Positions 1 through 9,798 of a DNA stretch of 64,000 nucleotides are shown in pieces. Location: positions 1 to 64,000 of the forward strand of contig NZ_BMXS01000005.1 of the NCBI RefSeq assembly GCF_014651875.1. The letters are read 5' to 3'. The position numbers and the translations under genes were made by a program. This stretch comes from Litchfieldella qijiaojingensis (lineage in GTDB: Bacteria > Pseudomonadota > Gammaproteobacteria > Pseudomonadales > Halomonadaceae). Below the pieces are notes generated by a model. That model was not told where the DNA came from. It saw only the letters and a list, made by a program, of their open reading frames with translations, and searched no databases. Each line of letters starts with the position of its first letter. Position 1 is the first letter of the stretch.

Positions 1-650
1 TGGCGCTGTCGGTGGCGGTGGCCGTGGGCGACGAAGCCGCCGACGCCCTGATCGGCAAGATGCAGGAGCAGATGAAGACCCTCAAGGTCGGCCCCTTCTC
101 CGACGCCGAGAACGACTTCGGCCCGGTGATCACCAAGGCCCACCAGGAGAAGGTCTGCGGCTATATCGACAGCGCCGAGGCGCAGGGTGCCGAGATCGTG
201 GTCGACGGCCGCGGGGTGCAGGTGCCGGGCCACGAGAACGGCTTCTATGTCGGTGGCACCTTGATCGACCGCGTGACTCCCGACATGACCTGCTACCTCG
301 AGGAGATCTTCGGTCCGGTGCTGCTGGTGGTCCGTGCCGGCTCCATGGAAGAAGCCATGCAGCTGATCGACGATCACGAGTACGGCAACGGCACCTGCAT
401 CTACACTCGCGATGGCGAGGCGGCCCGTTACTTCAGCGACAACATCCAGGTGGGCATGGTCGGCATCAACGTGCCGCTGCCGGTGCCGGTGTCCTACCAC
501 AGCTTCGGTGGCTGGAAGCGCTCGCTGTTCGGCGACCTGGCCGCCTACGGGCCGGATGCCGTGCGCTTCTACACCAAGCGCAAGACCGTCACCCAACGTT
601 GGCCGTCGGCCGGGGTGCGCGAAGGAGCGCAGTTCTCCTTCCCCTCATGA
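1..650 (+). CDS. mmsA: Methylmalonate-semialdehyde dehydrogenase (CoA-acylating), C-terminal part
   Basis: The gene enters from the left edge, so only about the last 216 residues are present (codons in frame from base 3). The protein belongs to the aldehyde dehydrogenase superfamily and normally converts methylmalonate or malonate semialdehyde to propionyl- or acetyl-CoA in valine and myo-inositol catabolism. The visible part has the EEIFGPVL motif, the GNGTCIYTRDG segment and the MVGINVPLPVPVSYHSFGGWK stretch, which is typical of MmsA rather than of ordinary aldehyde dehydrogenases. The catalytic cysteine lies outside the window. A strong terminator follows, so this is the last gene of its transcript. 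Confidence 0.93.
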   Translation, partial: ALSVAVAVGDEAADALIGKMQEQMKTLKVGPFSDAENDFGPVITKAHQEKVCGYIDSAEAQGAEIVVDGRGVQVPGHENGFYVGGTLIDRVTPDMTCYLEEIFGPVLLVVRAGSMEEAMQLIDDHEYGNGTCIYTRDGEAARYFSDNIQVGMVGINVPLPVPVSYHSFGGWKRSLFGDLAAYGPDAVRFYTKRKTVTQRWPSAGVREGAQFSFPS

Positions 651-690
651 GGGCCGCGGTGGCATGACGTGATGTCACCCTCTGGGCTTT

Positions 691-728
691 GCAGCCGAAT
701 CGGATGTCCCGGTTCGGCTGCTTTTTTT
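691..728 (+). terminator. Rho-independent terminator after mmsA
   Basis: A perfect 9-bp stem (GCAGCCGAA at 691-699 with TTCGGCTGC at 713-721) is followed by seven T residues. It closes the mmsA transcript before the convergent efflux operon. Confidence 0.9.
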
Positions 729-755
729 CCCGCCTGACGATGTCATCCCATGTTC

Positions 756-2198
756 TCATAGTCTGGCGCTGATCTCGGCGGTACCGACCGGCATTTCCTC
801 CCAACCACCGGCCAGGGCCTTGTAAAGCCCGACCAGCGCCGTGGCGGTACGGGTGTGGCTGCGCGCCAGGCTGTCCTCGATCTCCAGGCGCGAACGCTCG
901 GCGTCGATGACCTCCAGGAAATCGACGACACCGACCTCGAAGCGCTGGCGTGCTTGACGTGCCGCCTCGGCACTGGCCTCGGCGGCGTCCTGCAGGTGCT
1001 CGCGCTCGCGACGCGCCTGGGCGTAGCGTGCCAGGGCGGTTTCGGTTTCCTCCAAGGCCAGCAGGATCGCCTGTTCATAGCGGGCCAGGTTGGCTTCGGC
1101 GTCGGCATCAGCGGCCGCCATGCGTGCCCGCACACGGCCAATGTCGAGGAACGACCAGTCGATGCCCAGCGCGATCAGCCGCGTTTCGCTATCACGGCTG
1201 AACAGATCATCGGTATTGGCCGCCTGGGTTCCCAGCAGCCCACCCAAGGTGAAGCGCGGATAGAGATCCGCGGTGGCAACGCCGATCCGCGCACTGGCAA
1301 CCTCCAAGCGACGCTCAGCGGCAGCGATATCGGGACGACGACGCAGCAGCTCACCTGGCAAACCAGTAGCAACCCGGTCAGGCAACGCTGGCAATGGCGC
1401 CGGCGCTTCCAGCACGGCGACCAGGGCACCGGGCTCCTTTCCGGATAGTACGGCGATGCGGTGCGTCAGCGCGGCGATCTCGCCTTCGAGTGCCGGAATT
1501 CGCGACAGCGTGGTCTCGAGCTGTGCTCGGGCGCGAACGCTGTCGAACTCGATGCCTCGCCCTGCCGCAAGGCGCGCATCCACCAGTTCCAGCGACTCGC
1601 GCTGGTTATCGGCATTGGCTCGAGCGACTCTGAGTTGCTCCTGCAACCCGCGCAGCTGGAAATAGCTATCGACCAGTTCGGCGACCACCACTACCTGTAC
1701 TGCACGCAAGTCGGCCGCCGTGGCTTCGCTCTCGGCACGCTGGGCCTCGACGCTCCGTCGCACGCGACCGAAGACGTCCAGTTCCCAGAAGGCCAAGATC
1801 CCGGCATCAAAGCTGTCGGCGTCACGCTCGGCACGTGACACACCCGGCATCTGGTCGGCACTCAGACGCTGATTCGCGACCCCGGCCTCTGCTGTGATGT
1901 CAGGTGTCAGGTTCTGCCGCGATTCACGCAGCAAGGCACGGCTTCGATCATAGCGAGCCAATGCGATACGCAGGTCATGATTGGTGGCCAGAGTTTCCTC
2001 TACCAGTTGCGTCAGCAACGGATCGTCGAAGCGCTGCCAGAACTCGGCTTCCACTGGCTCGGTGGCATACAACGATGTATCGGCGCGTACCAGAGATTGA
2101 GGTTCCGGCAGCTCGGGCGACTGGTAGTCGGGCCCCACGGCACAAGCCGTGAGCAGCAACGATAAGGCAATCGGCAGTAGCTTACGCACGGTATTCAC
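756..2198 (-). CDS. RND efflux outer-membrane lipoprotein (OprM/NodT family)
   Basis: 480-residue outer-membrane channel of a tripartite RND efflux pump. The N-terminus is a lipoprotein signal ending in LLLTAC, giving lipidated Cys19, followed by VGPDYQSPELP as in OprM/OprN-type proteins. The rest shows the two OEP repeats of the TolC fold, including ELLRRRPDIAAAERRL, a hallmark of this family, and long coiled-coil helices rich in Ala, Glu and Arg. Its start overlaps the end of the pump gene by 17 bp, so it is the third gene of a fusion protein-pump-channel operon. The substrate cannot be read from sequence. Confidence 0.95.
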   Translation of the reverse strand: MNTVRKLLPIALSLLLTACAVGPDYQSPELPEPQSLVRADTSLYATEPVEAEFWQRFDDPLLTQLVEETLATNHDLRIALARYDRSRALLRESRQNLTPDITAEAGVANQRLSADQMPGVSRAERDADSFDAGILAFWELDVFGRVRRSVEAQRAESEATAADLRAVQVVVVAELVDSYFQLRGLQEQLRVARANADNQRESLELVDARLAAGRGIEFDSVRARAQLETTLSRIPALEGEIAALTHRIAVLSGKEPGALVAVLEAPAPLPALPDRVATGLPGELLRRRPDIAAAERRLEVASARIGVATADLYPRFTLGGLLGTQAANTDDLFSRDSETRLIALGIDWSFLDIGRVRARMAAADADAEANLARYEQAILLALEETETALARYAQARREREHLQDAAEASAEAARQARQRFEVGVVDFLEVIDAERSRLEIEDSLARSHTRTATALVGLYKALAGGWEEMPVGTAEISARL

Positions 2199-5100
2199 CC
2201 TCCGCTGGCAGGGGTTCCTGCGGCGCCCGATGGAAGCGCTCGGCCAGCTTGCGCAACGCCACGTAGAACACCGGCGTCAGGAAGAGCCCGAACAGCGTGA
2301 CGCCAAGCATGCCGGCGAACACCGCCACGCCGAGCGCCTGGCGCACTTCGGAACCGGCGCCACTACCCAGCATCAACGGCACCACCGCCGCGGTGAAGGT
2401 GATCGAGGTCATGATGATCGGCCGCAGACGCAGACGGCAGGCCTCCAGCGCCGCTTCGATGATGCCTCGCCCTTGTATCTCCAGCTCTCGGGCGAACTCG
2501 ACGATCAGGATGGCGTTCTTGCACGCCAAACCTATCAACACCACCAACCCGACCTGAACGAAGATGTTGTTGTCGCCCCCCATGAACCGTACCCCGAGCA
2601 GCGCCGAGAGCATGCACATCGGCACGATCAGGATCACCGCCAGCGGCAGGGTCCAGCTCTCGTAGAGCGCGGCCAGGGCCAGGAACACCAGCAACACCGA
2701 CAGTGGGAACACCACCAGCGCGGCGTTGCCTTGGGTAGCCTGCTGGAAGCTCAGATCGGTCCACTCGAAGGTCATGCCGCCTGGCAGCACCCCGGCGGCA
2801 AGTTCGCTCAGCGTGTCCATCGCCTGCGCCGAGGACAGCACACGCGGATCCGCCTCGCCGGCCAGGTCGGCGGCGGGATAGCCATTGTAGCGCAGCACCG
2901 GGTCCGGACCGAAGGTCTGACTGATCTTCACCATCGAACCGATCGGCACCATCTCGCCGCGCTCATTGCGGGTGCGCAGGTTGGCGATATCCTCGACGCT
3001 ATTACGGAAGGAGGCATCGGCTTGGGCGATCACTTGCCAGGTGCGACCGAACTGATTGAAGTCATTGACGTAGGTCGAACCGAGATAGGTCTGCAGGGTG
3101 TCGAACAGCTCCGTCAGCGGCACCCCTTGGGCCTTGGCCTTGATTCGGTCGACTTCGGCGTCGAGCTGCGGCACGTTGGCCTGATAGCTGGTAATCGGGA
3201 AGCCCATGCCTGGAGTCTGCGCGATAGCCCCCTGGAACGATTGCACCGCGTTCTGCAACGCGCCATAGCCGAGCCCCGCACGGTCCTCGATGAACATCTG
3301 CCAGCCGTTGCCGTTACCTAGGCCAAGAATCGGCGGCGGCATGAACGCGAACGCGAAGCCTTCCTGCAGTCCAGCGATTTTCTGGTTGATCTCGGCGTTG
3401 ATCTCGGCCGCCGTGCGGCTACGCTCGGAGAATGGCGCCAAGGTCAGGAACACCACACCGCTGTTGGGCGTATTGGTGAACTGCAGCGCATTGAGTCCCG
3501 GGAAGGCTACCGTGTGAGTCACGCCCTCGGTCTCGATGGCGATCTCGCCAACCTTGCTCAGCAGCGCATCAGTGCGCGACAGCGAGGCCCCTTCCGGCAG
3601 CTTGACGCCGGCAATCAGGTACTGCTTGTCCTGGGTCGGGATGAAGCCCGGAGGCACCGCATTGAACATCACCCCGGTCGCGACCAGCAGTAACGCATAC
3701 ACCACGAATACCGCCCCGCGCCGGCCCAGGATGCGCGAGATCGCGCCCTGGTACTTCGCCGAACTGCTGCCGAAGAAGCGGTTGAAGGGCCGGAACACCC
3801 AGCCGAACAGCAGGTCGATCAAGCGTGTCATACGGTCCTTGGGCGCGTCGTGGGGCTTGAGCAGCATCGCCGCCAACGCCGGAGACAAGGTCAACGAGTT
3901 GATCGTGGAGATCACCGTGGAGATGGCGATAGTCGCCGCGAACTGGCGGTAGAACTGGCCGGTGACACCGGACAGGAACGCCATCGGCACGAACACCGCG
4001 CACAGTACCAGGCCGATGGCGATGATCGGGCCGGACACCTCCTTCATCGCCTGGTGGGCAGCAGCTAACGGCGCAAGTCCTTCGGCGATATTGCGCTCGA
4101 CGTTCTCCACCACCACGATCGCGTCGTCGACCACGATACCGATCGCCAGCACCAGGCCGAACAGGGTCAGGGTGTTGATCGAGAAGCCCAGCAGATAGAG
4201 TGCGGCGAAGGTGCCCACTACCGACACCGGCACCGCGATCAGCGGAATGATCGACGCGCGCCAGGTCTGCAGGAACAGCGTGACCACCAGCACCACCAGT
4301 AGCACCGCCTCTAGCAAGGTCTTGACCACTGCCTCGATCGAGTCGCGCACGAAGATGGTGGTATCGTACACCGCCTCGTACTCGACCCCTTCGGGGAACC
4401 ACTGGGCCAGTTCGTCCATGGTGGCGATGACGCTTTCCTGGATCTCCAGCGCATTCGCTCCCGGCGCCTGGAAGACACCGATGGCGACCGCGTCATTGCC
4501 GTCCAGCTTCGAGCGCAGGGTATAGTCGCTGGCGCCCAGTTCCAGACGGGCGACGTCGGCCAAACGCACGATCTCGCCGTCGGCACCGCTCTTGACCACG
4601 ATGTCGCCAAACTCCTGCTCGGTGGTTAGACGGCCCTGAGCGTTGATCAGGGTCAGGAAGTCGCTGTCGGGCATGGGCTCGGCGCCGAGCTGGCCAGCCG
4701 AAACCTGCACGTTCTGCTCGCGCATCGCCCGCACCACGTCGCCGGCCGTGAGTCCGCGCGCGGCGATCCTGTTCGGGTCGAGCCAGGCGCGCATGGCGTA
4801 GTCGCCGCCGCCGAAGATCTGCGCGTCACCGACACCCTGAATGCGCGCCAACGCGTCCTTGACGTGCAGACGGGCGTAGTTGCGCAGGTACAGGGTGTCG
4901 TAACGGCCATCCTCCGATGTCAGGTGCACCACCATCAGGAACGTCGGCGACTGCTTCTGCGTGGTCACGCCCTGCCGGCGCACGTCCTCAGGCAGCCGCG
5001 CAAGCGCCTGGTTGACCCGATTCTGCACCTTGACCGCCGCATCGTCCGGATCGGTACCGGGGCGGAAGGTCACGGTCATCTGCAGCACACCATCGGAGCC

Positions 5101-5352
5101 GGCCACCGACTTGAGGTACATCATGTCCTCGACGCCGTTGATCTCCTCTTCCAGCGGCGCGGCCACGGTTTCGGCGATGACCTTGGGATTGGCGCCGGGA
5201 TAGACCGTGCGCACCACCACCGACGGCGGCACCACGTCCGGGTATTCGCTGACCGGCAGCAGCGGTATGGTGATCGCACCCGCGATGAAAATGAGGATCG
5301 ACAGCACCGCGGCGAAGATCGGGCGGTCGATGAAAAACTTCGCGAAGTTCAT
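2182..5352 (-). CDS. RND multidrug efflux pump, HAE1 family inner-membrane subunit
   Basis: 1056-residue proton-driven inner-membrane pump of the AcrB/MexF type. The N-terminus (MNFAKFFIDRPIFAAVLSIL) is classical. The twin-aspartate proton relay is in GIVVDDAIVVVENVERN in TM4, and the essential TM10 lysine is in GLACKNAILIVEFA. Both large periplasmic loops are present and the length is normal for the family. It lies 68 bp behind the fusion-protein gene and overlaps the outer-membrane channel gene, so the three are cotranscribed. Together with the divergent LysR gene the layout recalls mexEF-oprN with mexT, but the exported compounds are unknown. Confidence 0.97.
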   Translation of the reverse strand: MNFAKFFIDRPIFAAVLSILIFIAGAITIPLLPVSEYPDVVPPSVVVRTVYPGANPKVIAETVAAPLEEEINGVEDMMYLKSVAGSDGVLQMTVTFRPGTDPDDAAVKVQNRVNQALARLPEDVRRQGVTTQKQSPTFLMVVHLTSEDGRYDTLYLRNYARLHVKDALARIQGVGDAQIFGGGDYAMRAWLDPNRIAARGLTAGDVVRAMREQNVQVSAGQLGAEPMPDSDFLTLINAQGRLTTEQEFGDIVVKSGADGEIVRLADVARLELGASDYTLRSKLDGNDAVAIGVFQAPGANALEIQESVIATMDELAQWFPEGVEYEAVYDTTIFVRDSIEAVVKTLLEAVLLVVLVVTLFLQTWRASIIPLIAVPVSVVGTFAALYLLGFSINTLTLFGLVLAIGIVVDDAIVVVENVERNIAEGLAPLAAAHQAMKEVSGPIIAIGLVLCAVFVPMAFLSGVTGQFYRQFAATIAISTVISTINSLTLSPALAAMLLKPHDAPKDRMTRLIDLLFGWVFRPFNRFFGSSSAKYQGAISRILGRRGAVFVVYALLLVATGVMFNAVPPGFIPTQDKQYLIAGVKLPEGASLSRTDALLSKVGEIAIETEGVTHTVAFPGLNALQFTNTPNSGVVFLTLAPFSERSRTAAEINAEINQKIAGLQEGFAFAFMPPPILGLGNGNGWQMFIEDRAGLGYGALQNAVQSFQGAIAQTPGMGFPITSYQANVPQLDAEVDRIKAKAQGVPLTELFDTLQTYLGSTYVNDFNQFGRTWQVIAQADASFRNSVEDIANLRTRNERGEMVPIGSMVKISQTFGPDPVLRYNGYPAADLAGEADPRVLSSAQAMDTLSELAAGVLPGGMTFEWTDLSFQQATQGNAALVVFPLSVLLVFLALAALYESWTLPLAVILIVPMCMLSALLGVRFMGGDNNIFVQVGLVVLIGLACKNAILIVEFARELEIQGRGIIEAALEACRLRLRPIIMTSITFTAAVVPLMLGSGAGSEVRQALGVAVFAGMLGVTLFGLFLTPVFYVALRKLAERFHRAPQEPLPAEGEYRA

Positions 5353-5420
5353 GGCAAGACTCCATCATCGGAGTGGACGCTTGGCGCCCGCTCCGGGGAA
5401 CACATCAACAACATCGGCCG

Positions 5421-6620
5421 TCAGTGTGCCGCCGAAAGGTCGACCGTCAGCGGGGAGTCGCTCATGTCGACGTTCTGGGCGGCCACCGGCATTCCCGGGA
5501 AGAAGATGCGCTGAGCGCCGCGCACCACCACGCGGTCGCCGGGATCGAGCCCGGAATTGATCACCCGCAGCCCCTCGGCCATGCGTCCGAGTTGCACGTC
5601 CTTGCGCACGGCGACGCCCTGATCATCGACAACGTAGACGTACTTGCGGTCCTGGTCGGTCAGCACTGCCTTATCGTCGATCAGGAGTGCATTGTCGGAG
5701 TCGTTGCCGCGCAGTTGCACGCGCGCGAACATGCCGGGAGCGAAACGCCCATCGCGGTTGTCGAGCACGGCGCGCATCAGGATGGTGCCCGCCGAGGTGT
5801 CGAGCTGGTTATCGACGAAGTCCACCTCGCCTTCATACGGATAGCCGATGTCAGAAGCCAGTCCGACACGTACCGGTGTGCGTTCCTCCCGCGAACTGGG
5901 CCGCTCCCCAGAACGCTCCATGGCGCCATAGCGCAGATAGCTCTGCTCGTCGGCGAAGAAGTGCACATGGACCTGGTCGAGGGAGACGATGCTGGTCAGC
6001 GGTGTGGTATCGGACACCAGGTTGCCCGCGGTGACCAGAGCCCGCCCGGTGCGGCCGGCGATCGGCGCGCGCACTTCGGTGTACTCCATATTCAGGCTTG
6101 CCGTCTCGACCACGGCGCGCGCCGCCAGCACATCGGCTTCGGCCTCTGCCGACGCTGCGCGGCGCTGATCCAGCTCCTCGCGGGAGATGGCACGGGTCTG
6201 CGCCAGCGCTTCCGCCCTGGCGGCCTCGGCACGGGCCAACTCAGCTCGCGCCTGGGCCCGCTGGAGATCGGCCTCGGCACGCGCCAGTTCGGCGCGATAG
6301 GGACGTTGATCGATCACGAACAGCACATCGCCCTTGTCGACGATCTGGCCCTCGGTGTAATTGATGCGTTCAATGTAGCCAGCCACGCGCGGACGCAGCT
6401 CCACCGTTTCCACCGCTTCGATATGACCGGTGAACTCATCCCAGAAACTCACATCCTTCACCACCACTTCGGCCACACTGACCTCGGGCGGTGGTGGCTG
6501 CTGCTGAGCGCTATCCGCTTGGGTATCGCAACCTGCCAGAAATGCGAGCCCCAGCAGCATGGAGATAACCATGTGCATTCGCCTGGAGCTCGAATGATGG
6601 AACATCTTGTGGACGTTCAT
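5421..6620 (-). CDS. RND efflux membrane fusion protein (periplasmic adaptor lipoprotein)
   Basis: Adaptor linking the inner-membrane pump to the outer-membrane channel. With the start at 6620 the product has 399 residues, a signal ending LAFLAGC (lipidated Cys31), a lipoyl half-motif VELRPRVAGYIERINYTEG, an Ala/Glu/Arg-rich hairpin at about 110-170, and the second lipoyl half EVRAPIAGRTGRALV. The ATG at 6620 was chosen because GAGAGGGG precedes it by a few bases and the lipoprotein signal follows directly. The frame stays open another 82 codons upstream, but those residues look non-coding. First gene of the efflux operon. Confidence 0.93.
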   Translation of the reverse strand: MNVHKMFHHSSSRRMHMVISMLLGLAFLAGCDTQADSAQQQPPPPEVSVAEVVVKDVSFWDEFTGHIEAVETVELRPRVAGYIERINYTEGQIVDKGDVLFVIDQRPYRAELARAEADLQRAQARAELARAEAARAEALAQTRAISREELDQRRAASAEAEADVLAARAVVETASLNMEYTEVRAPIAGRTGRALVTAGNLVSDTTPLTSIVSLDQVHVHFFADEQSYLRYGAMERSGERPSSREERTPVRVGLASDIGYPYEGEVDFVDNQLDTSAGTILMRAVLDNRDGRFAPGMFARVQLRGNDSDNALLIDDKAVLTDQDRKYVYVVDDQGVAVRKDVQLGRMAEGLRVINSGLDPGDRVVVRGAQRIFFPGMPVAAQNVDMSDSPLTVDLSAAH

Positions 6621-6887
6621 GAGTGCCCCTCTCGACCCTTCGCTTATCTGTGCCAACGCCGACCAGTTTGTGGTGGGTATAAGTGCTCTACATGCCCTTA
6701 GTCGTCGGACAGAGCACAAAATCGACATTATCGGCGCTGGTGAAGTGCATGAAGATAAAGCGATTAAGCCGACTTGATTAGTCGGGCTTTGAGGGAAATA
6801 CTGTTCCATTGACGGGATAGTCACCGTGCAGCCCGCCTTCCGCGATCCCCCGCCTCGGACACGCATGCACGGGAAAAGGACAATGAC
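6621..6887. promoter_or_regulatory. Divergent promoter region between efflux operon and LysR gene
   Basis: The 267-bp region separates the efflux operon from the oppositely oriented LysR gene. It contains an interrupted palindrome, AAGCCGACT (6766-6774) and AGTCGGGCTT (6780-6789), and a wider inverted repeat GTGCTCT (6683-6689) with AGAGCAC (6711-6717). Either could bind the LysR protein. This assignment is positional inference. Confidence 0.5.
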
Positions 6888-7874
6888 ATGTTACAGGATC
6901 TCAACGACGTCTTGATCTTCGCCAAGGTCGTGGAGCAGGGAAGTTTTACCGCAGCGTCGAAGTTACTGCGCATTCCCAAGACCACAGTGAGCCGCAAGGT
7001 TCAGGAACTGGAACAGCGCCTGGGTGCCCGGTTGCTGAACCGCACGACCCGCAAGCTGAGCCTGACCGAGGCCGGCGCTGTCTACTTCGAGTATTGCAAT
7101 CGCATCGCCCAGGACCTGGGGGAGGCGGAAAGCGCCGTGCATCGACTCGAAGGCAGCCCACGCGGCTGGTTACGGGTCACGGCTCCATTCACGATGTGCA
7201 CCGAATTCACCTCGATCCTGATCCGCGACTTTCGCCTGTTGTACCCTGAGGTCAAGATCGATCTGGTGCTGTCCAACGAGCGCCTCGATTTGGTCGCCAA
7301 CCAGATTGACGTGGCGCTGCGAGTCGGCCCCTTGCCGGACTCCAGCCTGATCGCCCGCCCCTTGGCAAGTTATCGCTCGTTCGTCTATGCCAGCGACAGC
7401 TACATCGCCCGTCATGGTGAACCCCGCAAGCCGGCGGATCTGGCATTTCACCCGACCCTGGCAAAGGCCGCCGACAAGCGCAGTCAACGCTACTTCTGGC
7501 AACTGCACAACGGTGCGCGAGAGGAAGAAGTCGCCATCGATCCCATCGCCGTGGCCAACGACCCCTTCGTGCTGCGGCGCCTGCTCATCGAAGGACACGG
7601 CGTGATGCTGGCCAGCGAGATCGTGGCCTGCTGGGGACCGCAAGAGGGGCGTCTGCATCGTGTGCTGGAAGGCTGGTCGGGCCCGGAAGTCGAACTCAAT
7701 GCCGTGTTCCCCGGGGGACGACTCATCTCGCCCAAGGTACGCAGTTTCGTCGATATGGTCGCCGAACGCATGCAGATCGACAGCGACTTCACCGCCGACT
7801 GGCAACCACCCGTTCGTCCCGTGGCATCCACCGAGCCCGAGAGTGAAACGGAGACCGTGGACGAAACGGCTTGA
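6888..7874 (+). CDS. LysR-family transcriptional regulator, likely of the efflux operon
   Basis: 328-residue LysR-type regulator. The N-terminal winged helix-turn-helix covers about residues 1-62 (DVLIFAKVVEQGSFTAAS, then IPKTTVSRKVQELEQRLG). The effector-binding domain follows from about residue 90 (GWLRVTAPFTMCTEFTSIL). It is of the CrgA/DhcR-like subgroup that reads LNRTTRKLSLTEAG. The extended C-terminus is acidic (PESETETVDETA). It is transcribed divergently from the RND operon across 267 bp, the usual arrangement for a LysR activator or repressor of such a pump. The inducer is unknown. Confidence 0.92.
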   Translation: MLQDLNDVLIFAKVVEQGSFTAASKLLRIPKTTVSRKVQELEQRLGARLLNRTTRKLSLTEAGAVYFEYCNRIAQDLGEAESAVHRLEGSPRGWLRVTAPFTMCTEFTSILIRDFRLLYPEVKIDLVLSNERLDLVANQIDVALRVGPLPDSSLIARPLASYRSFVYASDSYIARHGEPRKPADLAFHPTLAKAADKRSQRYFWQLHNGAREEEVAIDPIAVANDPFVLRRLLIEGHGVMLASEIVACWGPQEGRLHRVLEGWSGPEVELNAVFPGGRLISPKVRSFVDMVAERMQIDSDFTADWQPPVRPVASTEPESETETVDETA

Positions 7875-7899
7875 GGGGGGTGACCGAGACGCTCAGCCT

Positions 7900-8748
7900 T
7901 CATGGGATCGAAAAGCCCGTGCGGATCTGACTCGCCATGACCTTGGCCCCCGGTGCCGTGGGACTTGCCACCTGCAGTACCAGATGTGAGCCGGGCAGCG
8001 GTGGCAAGCCAAGCGCGGCCGGCGCCTGCAACGTCCCGGGCAGTGCCGTGCTCTCGCCCAACACGCCGATCCCCACACCGGCCCGAATGGCACTGGCAAC
8101 CCCTGCCACACTGGCGCTGGAATAGACGATCCGCCAGGCTTGCCCGCTACTCTCCACGGCATCCAGCGCCCACTGGCGCCACCAGCAGGCATGATCGAAC
8201 AGCACTAGCGGCAAAGGATTGCCTGGCTCCAGTTCCAAGCCCTCGCCGATGAACCAGCGAGTGGGATCATAGCGCAGTACCTCACCATGAACTGGCTGAC
8301 GGTCGACAATGAGGATGCCCAGGTCGAGCGCCCCTCGGGCCAGGGCTCGCTCGATGCCAGCGCTCGGTTCGCAGCGCACTTCAAGCTCGACCCGCGGTTG
8401 CTGGCGTCGAAACGCCGCCAGCAACTCGGGTAACCGGCTGGTCGCATACTCCTCGGCGATTCCAACGTGCAATCGGCCCTGCTCCGGGGCAATATCCAGA
8501 ACCTGCGCCGCATCGGCAAGCGATTGCACCACCCGCCTTGCATAAGGAATCAACCGCTCCCCTGCTTCGGTGGGCAACACCGTCTGCTGGCCACGCACCA
8601 GCAAGGGATGTCCGGCCTGCTGTTCGAGTTGCTGGATCTGCATGCTGGCGGCCGACTGGGTGCGATGAATGCGCCGTGCCCCTTCGGTAAAGCTTCCCGC
8701 ATCGACTACAGCGAGGAATGTCGCCAGCCATTCGCTCTTGATGGTCAC
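7900..8748 (-). CDS. LysR-family transcriptional regulator
   Basis: LysR-type regulator of about 282 residues starting at GTG 8748 (VTIKSEWLATFLAVVDAGSF). An ATG at 8817 would add 23 residues (MLGWRDKSGKR...) that do not fit the usual LysR N-terminus, where the first helix begins about five residues from the start. Neither start has a strong ribosome site, so the choice is uncertain. The HTH reads ARRIHRTQSAASMQIQQLEQQAG and the effector domain begins near GRLHVGIAEEYA. It is divergent from the permease gene at 8844 and its operator is probably in the short gap between them. Confidence 0.85.
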   Translation of the reverse strand: MTIKSEWLATFLAVVDAGSFTEGARRIHRTQSAASMQIQQLEQQAGHPLLVRGQQTVLPTEAGERLIPYARRVVQSLADAAQVLDIAPEQGRLHVGIAEEYATSRLPELLAAFRRQQPRVELEVRCEPSAGIERALARGALDLGILIVDRQPVHGEVLRYDPTRWFIGEGLELEPGNPLPLVLFDHACWWRQWALDAVESSGQAWRIVYSSASVAGVASAIRAGVGIGVLGESTALPGTLQAPAALGLPPLPGSHLVLQVASPTAPGAKVMASQIRTGFSIP

Positions 8749-8843
8749 CTCATCAGACTCCCTGATGCCAAATATCAGAACTATTCGTTTCCCTGATTTA
8801 TCTCTCCAGCCTAGCATCGAACGGCGCGGAGAGGATTATCAGC

Positions 8844-9785
8844 ATGAAGTCATCGATCAACGAGGTATCCCGGGTGTGGTGGCTGGCCGCTCTTACGTTG
8901 CTGGCCGGTTCCTGGCTGGAGGGGAGTATCGGCTTCCTCCTGGCGGTATTCGGTGATCTGCTCGCGCTGATACCGCTGGTGGTACTGGCGGCGGCTCTGG
9001 CAGGGTGGCTCGGCGCCTCGACCGGTGCCGAAGGCCTCAGCCGTTGGCTGCGACAACGGCCAGGTACGGCAATCGTGACCGCGAGCGTCATTGGAGCCAT
9101 CACCCCGGTATGCGGAATCGCCATGGTGCCACTCGTCGCTGCCTTGTTACGTCATGGAGTGCCCATCAGCGCTGCCATGGCCTTCTGGCTCTCCTCACCG
9201 ATCACCGATCCCGGCATGTTCATCCTGACACTCGGTTTTCTGGGCTGGCCCTTTGCTGCGGGGATGGTGCTGGCCGCCTTCGGCCTGGGGCTATTGTCCG
9301 GCATCATCACGCATCGCCTGCGTCTCGAAGATGCATTGAACATTGTCTCCGTGTGCGGTACCGAACGTCACAGGGTGCACGCCTGGCAGGAAAGCCTGAC
9401 CACTTTCTGGCTGATCGTGCGCTGGCTGTTGCTGGCACTCGGCCTCGAAGCCCTGATGCGCGACTATCTCCCTGAGTCCTCGGTCGTTCAGCTATTGGGC
9501 AGCGACAGCCTGGGTTCGGTCCCCCTGGCGGTACTGATCGGCACTCCCCTGTATCTCGAAGGCTATGCTGCCCTGCCGCTGGTACGCGGATTGATCGAGC
9601 TCGGCATGTCACAGGGGGCGGCGATGGCGCTGCTGATCGCCGGGGGCGCGATCAGTCTCTATACAGCCGTTGCCGTGTGGTCGCTGGTCAGTCGCCGGTT
9701 GTTCGCACTCTACATGGGGTTCGCGGTGGGCGGGGCAATGCTGGTCGGCTGGCTGACCGACCTTGTCGTCCACCTGTTGGCGTGA
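8844..9785 (+). CDS. Permease of the YraQ/ArsP_1 (DUF318) family
   Basis: 313-residue integral membrane protein with about eight hydrophobic segments. The pattern ITPVCGIAMVPLVAALLRHGVPISAAMAFWLSSPITDPGMF matches the YraQ/ArsP permease family: a Cys after TP, an internal GVPISAAMAF motif and SPITDP. A second half-repeat around LIGTPLYLEGYAALPLVRGLIELGMSQGAAMALLIAGG is also typical. Some members export trivalent organoarsenicals; for most the substrate is unknown, and nothing nearby indicates arsenic. It is divergent from the LysR gene, which probably controls it. Confidence 0.8.
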   Translation: MKSSINEVSRVWWLAALTLLAGSWLEGSIGFLLAVFGDLLALIPLVVLAAALAGWLGASTGAEGLSRWLRQRPGTAIVTASVIGAITPVCGIAMVPLVAALLRHGVPISAAMAFWLSSPITDPGMFILTLGFLGWPFAAGMVLAAFGLGLLSGIITHRLRLEDALNIVSVCGTERHRVHAWQESLTTFWLIVRWLLLALGLEALMRDYLPESSVVQLLGSDSLGSVPLAVLIGTPLYLEGYAALPLVRGLIELGMSQGAAMALLIAGGAISLYTAVAVWSLVSRRLFALYMGFAVGGAMLVGWLTDLVVHLLA

Positions 9786-9798
9786 CCGTCAGCGACCT

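Noticed and set aside
2149-3321. Long plus-strand frame opposite the RND pump
   Set aside because: High-GC antisense shadow with Gln/His/Arg bias and no domain; the pump on the other strand is certain.
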